The notes under the pieces are model-generated. The model was not told where the DNA came from. It worked only from the letters and a program-made list of their open reading frames with translations, and did not search any database. Positions 39,601 through 46,100 of a stretch of DNA of 64,000 nucleotides are shown here, piece by piece (the stretch's first letter is position 1; each line of letters opens with the position of its first letter). The DNA comes from Pisaster brevispinus. Its lineage: Eukaryota; Echinodermata; Asteroidea; Forcipulatida; Asteriidae. Both the position numbers and the translations under genes were made by a program. Where the stretch lies: positions 2,339,001-2,403,000 of the forward strand of contig JAMKCF010000012.1 of NCBI GenBank assembly GCA_023634235.1, in the 5' to 3' direction.

Positions 39601-42477
39601 ACACAGATGACAAACGTTCTATCAGTGTTGGGAATATTATACATAATCTAAGCACTGATAATTAGTTTCTCGTATTGTAAGGTGGGAAGCGAATTTGGAT
39701 GGTGTCGGGTGGGGCTGGGCTGGTTAGAGGTGGTGAATTGAGTACATGTATGCACACATGTACAGCAGATTTGTACTTGTGAAGAGATGAAATGCGGATG
39801 GGAAAGATGTGGGAAAAACAAAAAATGACGTACATCATACGACCTCCAGTTTTCAAGGTCCCTTGGGGGATTTGCCACTGATGAATGTGGGACTCTTGTT
39901 TCCCTTTTAACATGTTGAAAGGTTCAACATGCTTTAGTTGTACGTGTCCGATATCTTGGTTGAAATTAAACTTGGCTTCAAACTGGATGCCTACATGTAA
40001 CTTCAATATTTGAAACCCTACATAAGGTAGAGCAGGGCTTGAATTTGGTGGAAATATCCACAAGACCACAGGGCTTGTAGCTCAAAATTGTTACTGGACC
40101 AGAATTTATTTTACAAGACCAAAATCAAGATGAGTTGAATCAGCACTAATACTAATTCTCATAACATCTCATTTGTCTAATGTGTAGTACTTCGATACTG
40201 AAGAGAATTGAAAGTTGTTTATCAGACTCATAGTCAACATTTTTTCACAAAAATATTACACAATGAGGAATCCTGTTATTACTCAATAGAAAAACACAAG
40301 ACCACTGGGCTTGTCCGGTTATGAGTTTACTGGACCGATGCTAAAATCACTGGCCTCAGGCCTGTGGTCCAGTGTTAAATTCGAGCCCTGGGTAGAGCCA
40401 TATTTTAATTTTTTTAATGTAATGAGGATTTATAGGCCAGTCAATAAAAGATATTATAAGTCAGTTGTGAAAGTTTCAGTTGACTACATTGCCTACTTAA
40501 TGAGAAAACAGCAAAAAACTATCATAGTGTTTGCATACATGTACATAGGATGTTGAACCCATCCCTGTTTAGCGAGGAGCCGAGGACGCGGGTACCAAAC
40601 GCATCTCCTGCCACAGCATTCACAAACGTGCACCATGGAAATTTGAATCTCCAAATCTCGCCTTGACGTACTTTTATTGATTTCTAATCAACTGGGGCAT
40701 TTCAGATGAAGTAGTTTTGCAGGATGCTTGACCACTAACCATCTTTATACCAAGTAAGCTAGTTTGCAGTGGTTTGGATAGAAATTACACAAAAACATTC
40801 TTTGGGGGTCATTACCAAAGTATGACCATACCTCCAGAAATTAAAAGAGAGTTTGGTTAAAATTTCTTATATTGGGGGATGATACATAGTTTTACACAAA
40901 TAGATCACAGTTACATGAAACAACATCAGGCCTTGAGCTTCGCTCTTGAAGGGGCACGGCAATTTTCCACTGGTAAGGGGCACTCTATGAGGAAAATGTA
41001 AATTTGTATTGGAACTTTGCAAAGGGCACCACAGCAAAAGCACAGGGCACCACAACAATTGCTGTGGGTGCCGTGGGTTGTTTCGAGGCCTGCAACATTC
41101 TTAGCCCAATCAGATTTTGAGGCAATTCTAAATCTGAAGCACCTTTGTCCTGATGTGGGGTAAATAAGGATTATTACGGTGCCTGTTGTTTCTGGCTCCC
41201 TGCCAAGGGGAAAATGACCTAGGGATGTGCCAAGTTACTGTATGCTATAGTTCAAACTTTTATAGTGATGCATCAAATACATTATTTAACCTATAATACA
41301 GACACATTTTCACTCGCCCGCCACCTAAATCCTTTTCTCCCATGTCACTCCACAGTAAACCAAATTACTTGTTTGGACTGAGATAAGATTGGAATGCCTG
41401 ACCCAAGCAAGCCCCTTTCACGGTACGGTAATATGCGCCATGTTGAATTTGCCCCGTGGTGCGTTATTTATTTCAAACTCTGCAACTTGATCATTGCACT
41501 TGATGCACAGTGTGAGAAGTGCGCGTGAAGTTACGAATCAAGTAAAAGTCTGCTCGAAATAAACAATGCACCTTGCCTTGGCACACAAGGCAGATTCAAC
41601 ACACTGGGGGATATAATTTAGTTTTTACCCTAACACCGATGTGTATTAAAGCACTGTAGTGTATCCTCAGTTCTTTCCCCAAGTTCTGTGAAAAAATCCA
41701 CAGGTAAATCACTGGGGTGAAATTTGAACCCAGCACTACCTTTGCATTGCTAGAGCAGATGTCTAACCACTAGAGTAGACCACCAAGCTAGCCCGATGGC
41801 TAGAGGCAGTTCGAATCCTTAGCAGTGGATACCACAACGATGTTAATTTTTGCATGGGGATGGGGATAAAGAATATAATTTAGTTTTAAATTTTACCTTT
41901 ACACCAATGTGTATTAACTGTCTGTATACTCGGTACTTTCCCCGAGTTCTGTGAAAAAATGCACAGGCAAATCACTCAGGTGGGATTCGAACCCACGATC
42001 TTTGCATTTAGCGTTTAGGAATATGGTTGGACGGTCATAGTTATTTGAAAACTATGCTATCACTTACCATTTGAGCCTTACTTTTTTAAGTAATCCTGTC
42101 TGAAACAATTGATTACTACAGAAAATAGCTTAAAATCTTACTTTTAAGTTTCAGTTTTAAAAGTTGTCTAAAAATTTTGACAGATAATCAGAAAAATATG
42201 TATTGAATATTTCATATCACTATCAATCAGTATCAATCACCACAGCACTGTTATCTGTCTAGTGCTAGGCTACATAATTCATAATTGATAATAAATTTAT
42301 TTGGTCAGCAACATCAAACTTCACAGCGAAACTCAACTGAATTCAAGTTATGGAAATATTCTGAAGAAAGGATGGTTTATCAAAATTTACTGACTACGTA
42401 GTTAACCATATCGGCATACTTACCGTTCCTTCAGGTAAATCTGATATCGAATCTTCATTCATAGTACTGGTCTCCAT
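3468..42477 (-). CDS. BTRC: beta-TrCP F-box/WD40 substrate receptor of the SCF ubiquitin ligase (12 exons, 513 aa)
   Basis: Substrate receptor of SCF ubiquitin ligase, which binds phosphorylated DSGxxS degrons (beta-catenin, I-kappa-B in known orthologues). Coding exons 5' to 3': 42477-42424, 23883-23667, 20468-20282, 18905-18812, 17522-17385, 15482-15364, 13735-13630, 12732-12589, 11396-11278, 7633-7523, 4747-4669, 3641-3468. All junctions are GT-AG and all phases match, giving 513 residues, close to the length of fly Slimb and vertebrate beta-TrCP. Order seen: short N-terminus, D domain (about residues 40-90), F-box (about 91-135), linker, then seven WD40 repeats to a tail ending [11 protein letters not shown]. 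The protein sequence matches vertebrate beta-TrCP closely through every WD blade. The 18.5-kb first intron hosts two other loci. Vertebrates have two paralogues (BTRC, FBXW11); this single gene is probably co-orthologous to both. Start chosen as the first ATG of exon 1, whose phase fits exon 2 exactly; an alternative upstream first exon cannot be excluded. Confidence 0.96.
3642..4668. repeat. BTRC intron 11 with two tRNA-derived SINE fragments
   Basis: Two related plus-strand fragments, about 4050-4130 and 4478-4560. The second has an A-box-like TGGCTCAGTTGGTGGAG and a B-box-like GGTTCAAATCC followed by a shared TTTGTTCA tail; the first is a degenerate relative (GGTGCAAATCC). Confidence 0.55.
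4669..4747 (-). CDS. BTRC: BTRC exon 11 (end of WD repeat 6)
   Basis: Twenty-six codons: [18 protein letters not shown] then TLCLRTLV, donor gtaaga. Human has the same segment with RAPAST in place of RATSG. Confidence 0.96.
4748..7522. other. BTRC intron 10
   Basis: No gene. Contains a purine (A/G) tract at about 5663-5727 that opens spurious reading frames on both strands, G-runs near 6197-6207, and one copy of the GGCCTGGAATT-type MITE at 6731-6886. The rest is unremarkable AT-rich intron. Confidence 0.6.
6731..6886. mobile_element. MITE family B copy (CAGGCCTGGAATT ends)
   Basis: Begins CAGGCCTGGAATTACAC and ends GATGAAATTCCACGCCTG, an imperfect terminal inverted repeat. Internal blocks AGGCCATGGCC, TTGGCCTTGG, TGCAAAATGAAAATGGCC recur in many copies across the window (17844-17986, 29061-29211, 31210-31381, 48736-48882 and others). 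Confidence 0.75.
7523..7633 (-). CDS. BTRC: BTRC exon 10 (WD repeats 5-6)
   Basis: [20 protein letters not shown] then [16 protein letters not shown]; the closing Gly codon is split GG|T. The ELVRCIRFD loop is the site of the classic degron-binding arginine of beta-TrCP. Confidence 0.97.
8182..8690 (+). repeat. tRNA-derived SINE (family S1) interrupted by a MITE
   Basis: The head (GTTGCGGAGCGGTCAAGC) is cut at about 8215, and the body resumes at about 8412 with CTGGTGTTTCTGCTCAGCAG, a B-box-like GGTTTGAGTCC, and the diagnostic CTTGTGTCCTTGAGCAAGAC. Removing 8215-8413 restores the order seen in the uninterrupted copy at 52744-53046. Confidence 0.75.
8215..8413. mobile_element. MITE family D copy (GGGCCCAATTTCAT ends)
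   Basis: Terminal inverted repeats CAGGGCCCAATTTCATAA and, at the right, TTTATGAAATTGGGCACTG. The same ends occur at 13356-13515, 19358-19613, 32027-32205 and 54072-54330. Inserted into a SINE. Target-site duplication not resolved. Confidence 0.75.
8958..9310. repeat. Dispersed repeat C, copy 1
   Basis: Shares GACCATGTRACCTTTRT, GGCAAGATACT, CAGTGCAMTCTCCATAAAA and AGTCCAGGCTCTGTGGCTCT with 35328-35610. Same strand, diverged by small indels. No coding capacity. Confidence 0.75.
10979..11150 (-). repeat. SINE family S1, reverse copy
   Basis: Reverse complement carries the CACTTGTGTCCTTAAGAAAG and GGTTCGAGTCC blocks of family S1, next to a stretch resembling CCAGACTCGAGCTCTTGTGT. Partial copy. 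Confidence 0.7.
11278..11396 (-). CDS. BTRC: BTRC exon 9 (WD repeats 4-5)
   Basis: [20 protein letters not shown], then [19 protein letters not shown]; the last Arg codon is split AG|G. The YRDR loop corresponds to a degron-contacting arginine in the human structure. Confidence 0.97.
11397..12588. repeat. BTRC intron 8 with dispersed repeat E copy 1
   Basis: About 11932-12160 resembles 30500-30760: shared TCATGTGTCATCCTT, TAGGAGTCC, ATGGATAA-TATAGGA and TTTGTCC blocks. About 12430-12555 carries part of family F (ACAAGACCA-CCGGATTTGTCC ... TTTCAAGCCCTG), also found at 40040-40390 and 45165-45250. Confidence 0.6.
12589..12732 (-). CDS. BTRC: BTRC exon 8 (WD repeats 3-4)
   Basis: Forty-eight codons, [15 protein letters not shown] onward, with [20 protein letters not shown] and GDRTIK. 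Nearly invariant in animal beta-TrCP. Phase 0 on both sides. Confidence 0.97.
12870..13045. mobile_element. Near-perfect palindromic hairpin element
   Basis: Outer arms ACTAAGTAAGGTTTGCGGTA and their reverse complement at 13026-13045; the inner palindrome 12949-13022 (CCATGTGAAAATCTC ... GAGATTTTCACATGG) is essentially perfect. The left arm is partly duplicated in tandem. It lies in BTRC intron 7. A fragment resembling ATGGTGTTACCRCAAACC also occurs at about 36718. Probably a foldback/MITE element. Confidence 0.8.
13046..13629. repeat. BTRC intron 7 remainder with MITE families G and D
   Basis: 13219-13352 is a copy of family G (TTTCACTAAGCACTAAGATT ... CTCTTGGTGAAATCGAACCC), related to 15158-15300 and 48930-49085. 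13356-13515 has family D-like ends (TGCCCAATTTTGATAGAGCT ... GAAAATGGGCTC). Confidence 0.6.
13630..13735 (-). CDS. BTRC: BTRC exon 7 (WD repeats 2-3)
   Basis: [20 protein letters not shown] then [15 protein letters not shown], almost identical to the vertebrate blade (human [20 protein letters not shown]). Phase 0 at the donor gtaag. Confidence 0.96.
13736..15363. repeat. BTRC intron 6: repeats H and A
   Basis: About 14020-14280 (TTTCCGTGGTGTCTG ... CCAATCTATGACCC) recurs at 63589-63845. About 14330-14830 is the second copy of dispersed repeat A and lacks the MITE seen at 1928-2292. 15158-15300 is family G. Short open frames here are repeat sequence, not genes. Confidence 0.7.
15364..15482 (-). 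CDS. BTRC: BTRC exon 6 (WD repeats 1-2)
   Basis: Starts IWDRQTLQC, closing the first blade, then [16 protein letters not shown] and [10 protein letters not shown]. The final Arg codon is split AG|A. Acceptor tatag, donor gtaaat. Confidence 0.96.
15483..17384. other. BTRC intron 5
   Basis: No gene recognised. 16929-17111 is a MITE with CAGAGCTGCCAAC ends (family I; second copy 47231-47424). A more GC-rich block at 16770-16930 reads through on both strands (about 70 codons) but matches nothing I know. Confidence 0.55.
16929..17111. mobile_element. MITE family I copy
   Basis: Ends CCAGAGCTGCCAACATTTGC and GCAGTTGACAGCTCTG form terminal inverted repeats; the interior has ATTAGGGAG and TTTGTCCATCAGAACAA matching (inverted) GTCCATGTTCTGATGAACAA at 47284. 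Short and non-coding. Confidence 0.65.
17385..17522 (-). CDS. BTRC: BTRC exon 5 (start of WD40 propeller)
   Basis: Forty-six codons: NWRCGQHEL, then [20 protein letters not shown] and LRDNTIK. The Tyr of GVYC and the Arg of GLRDN sit where phosphodegron-binding residues lie in the human structure (family knowledge). In-frame GT-AG boundaries on both sides. Confidence 0.96.
17523..18811. other. BTRC intron 4
   Basis: 17844-17986 is a family B MITE copy. (AAAT)n microsatellite at about 18428-18451. No gene seen. Confidence 0.6.
18812..18905 (-). CDS. BTRC: BTRC exon 4 (F-box to WD40 linker)
   Basis: Thirty-one codons after the split Trp: [13 protein letters not shown], then [13 protein letters not shown], matching the linker helix of beta-TrCP (human IIQDIE). 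Ends phase 0 at gtaag. Confidence 0.95.
18906..20281. repeat. BTRC intron 3 with MITE families D and J
   Basis: 19358-19613 is a clear family D copy (GGGCCCAATTTCATGGCTCT to GCCTTGAAATTGGGCCC). 19733-20062 is family J, with ends CAAAGGTCAAATCCAGTTTT and the inverted GTATTGTGATGCACTCATTT; a sister copy lies at 51840-52343. Confidence 0.7.
20282..20468 (-). CDS. BTRC: BTRC exon 3 (F-box)
   Basis: Encodes the F-box that binds SKP1: [19 protein letters not shown], then AAELVCKEW, then the conserved [11 protein letters not shown] end. The last codon (Trp) is split TG|G across the intron. The acceptor leaves AA to complete a Lys codon from exon 2. Confidence 0.97.
22665..23030 (+). repeat. SINE family S1b copy
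   Basis: tRNA-like head (GACATGGCCGAGAGGTTTAG), GGTTCGAATCC B box, CTTGTGTCCTTGAGCAAGGC, then a distinct tail: GTTGGGAAGGTAGTG, CCCAGGAGTAGGTGGCAAC and CACCTTGAAGTGGCC. The tail is shared with 55088-55345, defining a subfamily that differs from S1 after the GCAAGRCACTT block. Confidence 0.8.
23325..23625 (-). repeat. SINE family S1 copy (reverse)
   Basis: Reverse complement shows the GGCGTGTCGTGGCCGAGCAG head, CTCTGGTGTTTCTGATCAGC, AGACACTTGTGTCC-like block, and AAGGTGCTTGATAAATTGGT end. It ends about 40 bp from BTRC exon 2. Confidence 0.8.
23667..23883 (-). CDS. BTRC: BTRC exon 2 (D domain)
   Basis: Seventy-two codons plus one base. It begins [11 protein letters not shown] and contains the dimerisation (D) domain, with the highly conserved stretches [15 protein letters not shown] and [14 protein letters not shown]. 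The D domain mediates homodimerisation of beta-TrCP in known orthologues. Donor is gtgagt; the split codon completes as Lys in exon 3. Confidence 0.95.
23884..33165. other. BTRC intron 1, 3' half: gene-free and repeat-rich
   Basis: No gene recognised over 9.3 kb. Contains an S1 SINE in reverse (24000-24310), family B relics (24815-24900, 29061-29211, 31210-31381, 31404-31575), a repeat pair K at 26286-26440 and 29262-29420 (inverted; ACAAAGG, GTCCTCAC blocks), dispersed repeat E copy 2 (30500-30760), family D (32027-32205), a partial S1 (32285-32410), and a striking density of TACATGTA palindromes. Short frames are AT-rich noise. Confidence 0.6.
33969..34129 (+). CDS. Exon with conserved HYNEN-type domain
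   Basis: Acceptor ttccacag, then [20 protein letters not shown], and [20 protein letters not shown]; donor gtgagt with a split Lys codon. I recall a like segment (HxNENxxRxQA, then YPKxKxGxxT) in many uncharacterised fish and invertebrate proteins; its function is unknown. The frame is intact. Confidence 0.6.
34478..34869 (+). CDS. Terminal exon: basic, nuclear-type tail
   Basis: Continues in phase from 34129: [20 protein letters not shown], then [15 protein letters not shown], and an acidic-then-basic tail ([26 protein letters not shown]) with TAG at 34867. The lysine/arginine clusters suggest nuclear location. No catalytic motif seen. Confidence 0.6.
34870..35903. repeat. Spacer between convergent nested genes, with dispersed repeat C copy 2
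   Basis: About 35328-35610 is the second copy of repeat C (compare 8958-9310). The rest is AT-rich 3' flank for both loci. Confidence 0.65.
35904..37238 (-). pseudogene. Cys-motif / P2X7-tail-like gene with two apparent frameshifts
   Basis: Three exons: 37238-36956 (Ser/Asp-rich start [20 protein letters not shown]), 36607-36369 and 36078-35904. Exon 2 opens with [18 protein letters not shown] and later [28 protein letters not shown]; exon 3 has [38 protein letters not shown] and NYKGFQ. This resembles the cytoplasmic tail domain of P2X7 receptors (P2RX7_C-like), found in many stand-alone invertebrate proteins. Two breaks: in exon 1 the acidic frame gives way to another frame ([20 protein letters not shown]) that alone splices properly into the CxCGxC motif; in exon 2 a CACACA run shifts the frame into TAA (its length, 239, is two bases over). 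No membrane segments are present, so it is not a channel. Nested in BTRC intron 1, same strand. Confidence 0.7.
37239..42423. other. BTRC intron 1, 5' part
   Basis: No gene. Includes family B relics (38534-38700, 39140-39270, 40928-41092), family F (about 40040-40390, with CAGGGCTTGAATTTGG and AAATTCGAGCCCTG ends), and two reverse tRNA-derived SINE copies of family S2 (41627-41793; about 41873-42010). The stretch 37260-37660 upstream of the P2X7-like start may include its promoter. Confidence 0.6.
41627..42010 (-). repeat. Two tandem SINE family S2 copies (reverse)
   Basis: Reverse complement shows GGTTCAAATTTCACC and GGGTTCGAATCCCACC B-box blocks, each followed by ATTTGCCTGTG, TTTTTTCACAGAACT-GGG, AGTACYGAG and ACAC-CGGTGT blocks, like the copy at 47941-48143. 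Confidence 0.7.
42424..42477 (-). CDS. BTRC: BTRC coding exon 1 (N-terminus)
   Basis: Eighteen codons starting [10 protein letters not shown] and ending PEGT, then donor gtaagt. It joins phase 0 to exon 2, where the vertebrate protein has a comparable NGTSS segment. The vertebrate N-terminus is longer and poorly conserved. The leader upstream of the ATG is AT-rich and its extent is unknown. Confidence 0.8.
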
Positions 42478-43121
42478 GTTGTGTTTTTTTGTTCTTAAAT
42501 TTAAGTCCCGTTTGATGAAAGAAAAAGTGTAAAATCTCAGTTGAATGTCGGCAGCTCACACAGATTAAAACAAATGGGCAACGAAAATCTCATAAGGATG
42601 ACAAACACCACACACACAGCAGTACACACACAGTGCATTAACCATGGCATTAGAGTTCGTGTTGTGGATATTCGCTGGTCCCGTTATATTTTTTGGTCAC
42701 ACAAATTCTCTATGAAAGGGAACCATTGAGGCTTCCCTGAATGTTGATGACGTCACTGAACTACCGGATATTCGCGATAAAAATGAATAACATCAACATT
42801 TACGACAAAACTCATCACTTTTAAATTTATCTCATAACATTTTGAAAAAAATAAAATAAAAAAACACTCTATTTCGTTTATAAGAAGACAGATTTCTTGA
42901 AATCTACGAAAAAAACAACAACAAAGACGGTAGTCGGGTTCCAACTATTAAAGTCTTAACTCTGAACTTCTCATTTCTGTAGTACAGATGGCGCCTATGT
43001 GATTCATGCAGTGTGAGACGAGGCGATGAATCACACATTTTTAAGGCAAGACTCCATAAACCACATGCACACGTGTGGAACTGAAGCTAGAGGGAGTAAA
43101 ACGGCTTAATAAAAATACAAC
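42478..43121. promoter_or_regulatory. Probable bidirectional promoter of BTRC and PBDC1
   Basis: 644 bp separate the BTRC start codon (minus) from the PBDC1 start codon (plus), both read outward. It contains a perfect CRE palindrome TGACGTCA at 42748-42755, an ATGGCGCC block near 42987 and a CACACGTGTG E-box-like palindrome near 43069. No TATA box placed convincingly. Transcription start sites are not visible from sequence. Confidence 0.6.
42748..42755. promoter_or_regulatory. CRE/ATF site TGACGTCA
   Basis: Exact palindromic CREB/ATF consensus within the head-to-head intergenic region, 271 bp from the BTRC ATG. The same octamer appears elsewhere in repeats of this window, so chance is possible, but here it lies in single-copy promoter sequence. 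Confidence 0.5.
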
Positions 43122-43145
43122 ATGGAAGGAGATCTGCAATCTTTG
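43122..43145 (+). CDS. PBDC1: PBDC1 exon 1 (8 codons)
   Basis: MEGDLQSL followed by donor gtgagg; phase 0. Short and poorly conserved, so the least certain of the six exons, but it has an A-rich Kozak-like context (ACAACATGG). Confidence 0.7.
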
Positions 43146-46100
43146 GTGAGGACAGTTCTTATCAAATAATTTTCTAGAAGTAAATCACTGACAAGCAGAC
43201 AATGTTAATTTTCAAGTGCTAAAGTCCCTACTAATATTATAATATACCCTCAGCCATGTCAGCTCAACCCCCCCCCCCAAAAAAAACCTACTTCATCTCA
43301 TCATCATGATCATGCCAGAACTTGAACATAACCTTTCATTTAAATTTTAAGAGTTTCACTTATTTATTAAATTTTAAATCTTTTGTAAAGACTTAAGATC
43401 AAGTTAAGTATCCTTGACCATAGAGCAAGGACAGAAATGTAACTTAAATAAAGTAGGTAGTCTAGTACTCCACTACTTTATCATGAATAATCATGAAAAG
43501 AATGTTTATGTTTCATAAAAATTATGTTATTATTTCTGCTCCTCTAATAAATAGTAAAATTACAAGAAATATTGACCCCCAAAAATTCTGAGTGATGCTG
43601 ATACTACGCTCACAAGTTAGCTAACGCATAATGTTTACGTACTGTAGGGCATAAATTCTCACTTTGCAGTCCATGCTACTAAAACTTAAAGTGCTAACTA
43701 GCCCCAATCCCTGTTGTTTTGGGGTTACGGTACAACTAACTATAGTACAATAAAACCAACCAAACATACTTTTAGTTTTATTACTTGTCACGCTGACAAC
43801 ATATTTGATAAATTTAAGCCATTAAACAAGCTAAGCCTGAGAAGGCATTTAAACATTTATTTTACCTTCCATTGCATTATTAATTTTCTCACGTGTGCAA
43901 GTATGACGACTGGGATTCAAGCTTGCACTCAGGTGACTCAGTCACCAGAACTTGAGTTCAGGGGTGTGCTAGACTGCTTGGCTCCGACAGTCGGGTTGAA
44001 TGGTCCTCATTCCAGCTGGCAAGCTGTCACCTCAGGTGTACCCCGGGGGTCTGTCCTTGACTCGGTTTTTAATGTTAATGACATCCCTTAAATTTGTAGA
44101 AAACTTTCATGAAGCGAGCTCAAATTTATCAAGGTCTCTTTTTTGCTGATGAGCTGAAGTTATTTCGCATGGCTCATAGTTTGGACACCTGGTGTAGAAA
44201 ATATACAAATAAACACTCGCCTTTAGTTGTTTCCAACTTTCATTGTTTCAAACTTATTAAATTGTTTATGTCTTTGTAGTGTGGCAGTTGATCTATTTTC
44301 ATTGTTTGAATGTGTGTTGTGTTTTGTTTTTATTTGGCAGGGTGTGGCAGGAATGGGTGCAGCCGCCCGCGCCTTAACGACACCGGCAGAGAAATATACA
44401 AACGATGTAAGTATTCCATATTAAGTTTGCCGTCATCATCATGATGACCCCTTCCATCGTAAGCAACGATGGAGACGACGCCTCTCACAGTCATCTTTGT
44501 GCAGTTGGGTTAAGTAGAGCAACCGTTGCAGGTAGCGGAATGCGAATGGGAAGGGTTGAGAAGAGAGTAGTTAACTCCCAAGTTGTATTTAGTATCCCAA
44601 AAGTGGCAACATCATGTTTAAGGACATCCTTTGTATCGCAGCTTGGGTTGGCCGTGAGGTCGGGGGGAGTGGCTTAAGCAAGTTCATCATAGAGGATGTC
44701 CTTGGGGATTTTGCCATCGACCATCCCGAGTTGATTTCTGTTCTGATATACTCAGGCACTCTAATATATCCATAGCTTGCTAGAAAAGATACAAGTATTG
44801 ACTGCTTCGAGTGCTATGGTGAAAACTACAAACTGTTGAACTCCAGAGGTGATCCCAGAAGTGTTTAACTTTCCCAAGGTGAAGCCGGGGGAAAATAGCC
44901 TGCTCCGGGGATCATCGAGTAGAAACAGTCAATATTTGTTTCATTTCTAGACGACTAGGTACCAGAAGCTGCAGTTGTTACGGGTGTATTACATCGGTTA
45001 CTTTGGGTATAGTGCATAGCTGCTGTTGCTATTTGGTATAAATTTATCTCATTTGTTTTATTGAAAGATATCTATCAGACTTTAAAGCCAACATTTGAAC
45101 ATAATTTGTTTTGGTTTTTTTTGTTCAAGATATTACAGAGTGAGGTATTATTATTCAATTTAAATACACAAGACTGCCGTTGTGCAGTCATGAGCTTACT
45201 GGTCTGATGCCTACATCACTGACCACAGGCCTGTGGTCCAGTGTAAGTTTCCTACAAGGCAATTTTGCATTTGTTAGTAACTCGCATTTCAGTCTACACT
45301 TAGTACAAAATGTTGTTTCAAAACTACCAATTTTTTACTTGTCTCTTTACAACAGCAAAACCTTGAGTTGGGTTGGGCCGTCAAAGCCTACCATCATGCA
45401 GAAACGTACTTCAATGTGAGTCGCTTTTTCCTTTTCAAGAGATATTGTAATGAATTTAATTGGTTCGTGGAAGACTGGTAATTCCCATCCCCTAGTTTTT
45501 AACTTTTAACTTCCACCCTTGGCCGAATTATTTTCTCAAAAATGCCGGAATCATTTTTTCTTCACCGCCGGCACAAAGAAACCTTGACTTAATATAGCCA
45601 AGAAAACGAAGACACTGTTTAAAGCACCTTGGTTTTGTCTTTGTCTTTCAAGAAAATAGCATAATCCTGCACCGTGAATCTCAAAACCTCAGCCTCAAGA
45701 CATGGTCACTAATTGGGTCCATGGCTGGAACCAAGGCTAGAATCTTGGTCCAATCAGACTTATCTCTGTTGTGCCAAAATACAATGAAATACAATTGGCA
45801 AAGCATCTCAGTGCCATGTAATCCTCTTCTTTAAAAATAAAGGTCAGAGGCCTGGAACAGCGGACAAAAAGGTAGAATTTGAGGATTATTCCTACCACAT
45901 GTCCTCTATGTCAGGGTGAAACGAAGCATCGCACGGTGACTGCATGCTCAGTCCAGTGTCCATGCTCCCTACAGGAAAGTACAGATAACCTTTGTTCCGG
46001 TCATCCAATGTTACCCAAAAATACAAGTCACATCCCCCGGCATGCACCTGGGGAATAATTGGCGTGTGGACAGGACATTTGGCGTTTTTTAACAAGAGAA

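Noticed and set aside
44441..44677. Candidate 78-residue protein in PBDC1 intron 2
   Set aside because: No similarity or splice support; probably repeat-derived.
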